Assembly (NCBI GenBank): GCA_937858255.1
Contig: CALLZQ010000094.1
Span: 1-6,881 of the forward strand
Source of the DNA: an uncultured Tabrizicola sp.
Lineage (GTDB): Bacteria; Pseudomonadota; Alphaproteobacteria; Rhodobacterales; Rhodobacteraceae
DNA length: 6,881 nt
Direction: 5' to 3'
Shown: in pieces, positions 6,334 through 6,881 of the stretch
How positions within the stretch are numbered: position 1 is the stretch's first letter
Layout of the letters: each line of letters starts with the position of its first letter
Notes under the pieces: model-generated
Told to the model about the DNA's origin: nothing
The model's database searches: none
Seen by the model: only the letters and a program-made list of their open reading frames with translations
Translations under genes and position numbers: made by a program

Positions 6334-6881
6334 ATGGCCTTCAAGACCGATATCGAGATTGCCCGCGAAGCCAAGAAAAAGCCGATCATGGAAATCGGTG
6401 CCAAACTTGGCATTCCGGCCGAGCATCTGCTGCCCTATGGCCATGACAAGGCCAAGGTGGGTCAGGACTTTATCCGCAATCTGCAAGACCGCCCCGATGG
6501 CAAGCTGATTCTCGTTACCGCCATCAACCCCACCCCGGCGGGTGAGGGAAAGACCACCACCACCGTTGGCCTCGGCGACGGTCTGAACCGCATTGGCAAA
6601 AAGGCCATCGTCTGCATCCGCGAGGCCAGCCTTGGCCCGAATTTCGGCATGAAGGGCGGCGCCGCCGGGGGGGGCTATGCTCAGGTCGTCCCGATGGAAG
6701 AGATGAACCTGCATTTCACCGGTGACTTCCACGCGATCACCTCGGCCCACAACCTGCTGTCGGCGATGATCGACAACCATATCTACTGGGGCAATGATCT
6801 GGGCATTGACGACCGCCGCGTCGTGTGGCGCCGGGTCATGGACATGAACGACCGTGCGCTGCGCGACATCGTGACGTCGCT
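6334..6881 (+). CDS. fhs: Formate-tetrahydrofolate ligase, 5' part
   Basis: Fhs joins formate to tetrahydrofolate with ATP to give 10-formyl-THF, feeding cytosolic one-carbon metabolism (purines, formyl-Met, serine). The window shows the first 182 residues of a protein usually about 555-560 long, so the gene runs off the right edge. It starts at ATG 6334, six bases after GAGGGAG. The N-terminus [18 protein letters not shown] is typical of the family. The P-loop is TPAGEGKTT (67-75). Next come [10 protein letters not shown] (97-106), the strongly conserved [13 protein letters not shown] (108-120), [11 protein letters not shown] (125-135) and [11 protein letters not shown] (144-154). All visible key residues are intact. 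A G8 run at 6667-6674 encodes the conserved glycine stretch in frame. Control through the inverted repeats upstream is possible but unproven. Confidence 0.97.
   Translation, partial: MAFKTDIEIAREAKKKPIMEIGAKLGIPAEHLLPYGHDKAKVGQDFIRNLQDRPDGKLILVTAINPTPAGEGKTTTTVGLGDGLNRIGKKAIVCIREASLGPNFGMKGGAAGGGYAQVVPMEEMNLHFTGDFHAITSAHNLLSAMIDNHIYWGNDLGIDDRRVVWRRVMDMNDRALRDIVTS

Noticed and set aside
6146..6508. Plus-strand frame of 120 codons starting in the intergenic region
   Set aside because: It runs out of frame through the conserved start of fhs and has no recognisable protein features.

Overview
The window looks like a chromosomal segment of a GC-rich alphaproteobacterium, most likely of the Rhodobacteraceae (Paracoccus/Rhodobacter type). 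That placement rests on protein sequence style, GC-rich codon use and recognition of the families. No rRNA or other taxonomic marker is present.

Layout. On the plus strand come the 3' part of tilS (tRNA-Ile lysidine synthetase, entering from the left edge), then ftsH (membrane AAA+ zinc protease). After ftsH come a trans-aconitate methyltransferase-like gene (tam) that overlaps it by 4 bases and a small MOSC-domain gene 3 bases further on. ftsH, tam and MOSC therefore look like one transcription unit, with a possible heat-shock-like promoter in the tilS-ftsH gap. On the minus strand lies a large RTX-type calcium-binding protein with a serralysin-like C-terminal domain. It converges on the MOSC gene, and its open frame runs into that gene in antisense. 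A 258-bp divergent intergenic region rich in inverted repeats separates the RTX gene from the 5' third of fhs (formate-tetrahydrofolate ligase), which leaves at the right edge.

Functionally this is mostly housekeeping: tRNA modification, membrane proteolysis, metabolite repair and one-carbon metabolism. One accessory-type gene, the RTX protein, is inserted among them. I see no CRISPR array, tRNA or rRNA gene, transposase, phage gene or multi-gene defence system, and no clear evidence of a new system. The features most worth a second look are the loss of the expected RTX stop codon, which buries the presumed C-terminal secretion signal, the gap-free tandem 172-residue RTX modules, and the inverted repeats in the fhs/RTX intergenic region.
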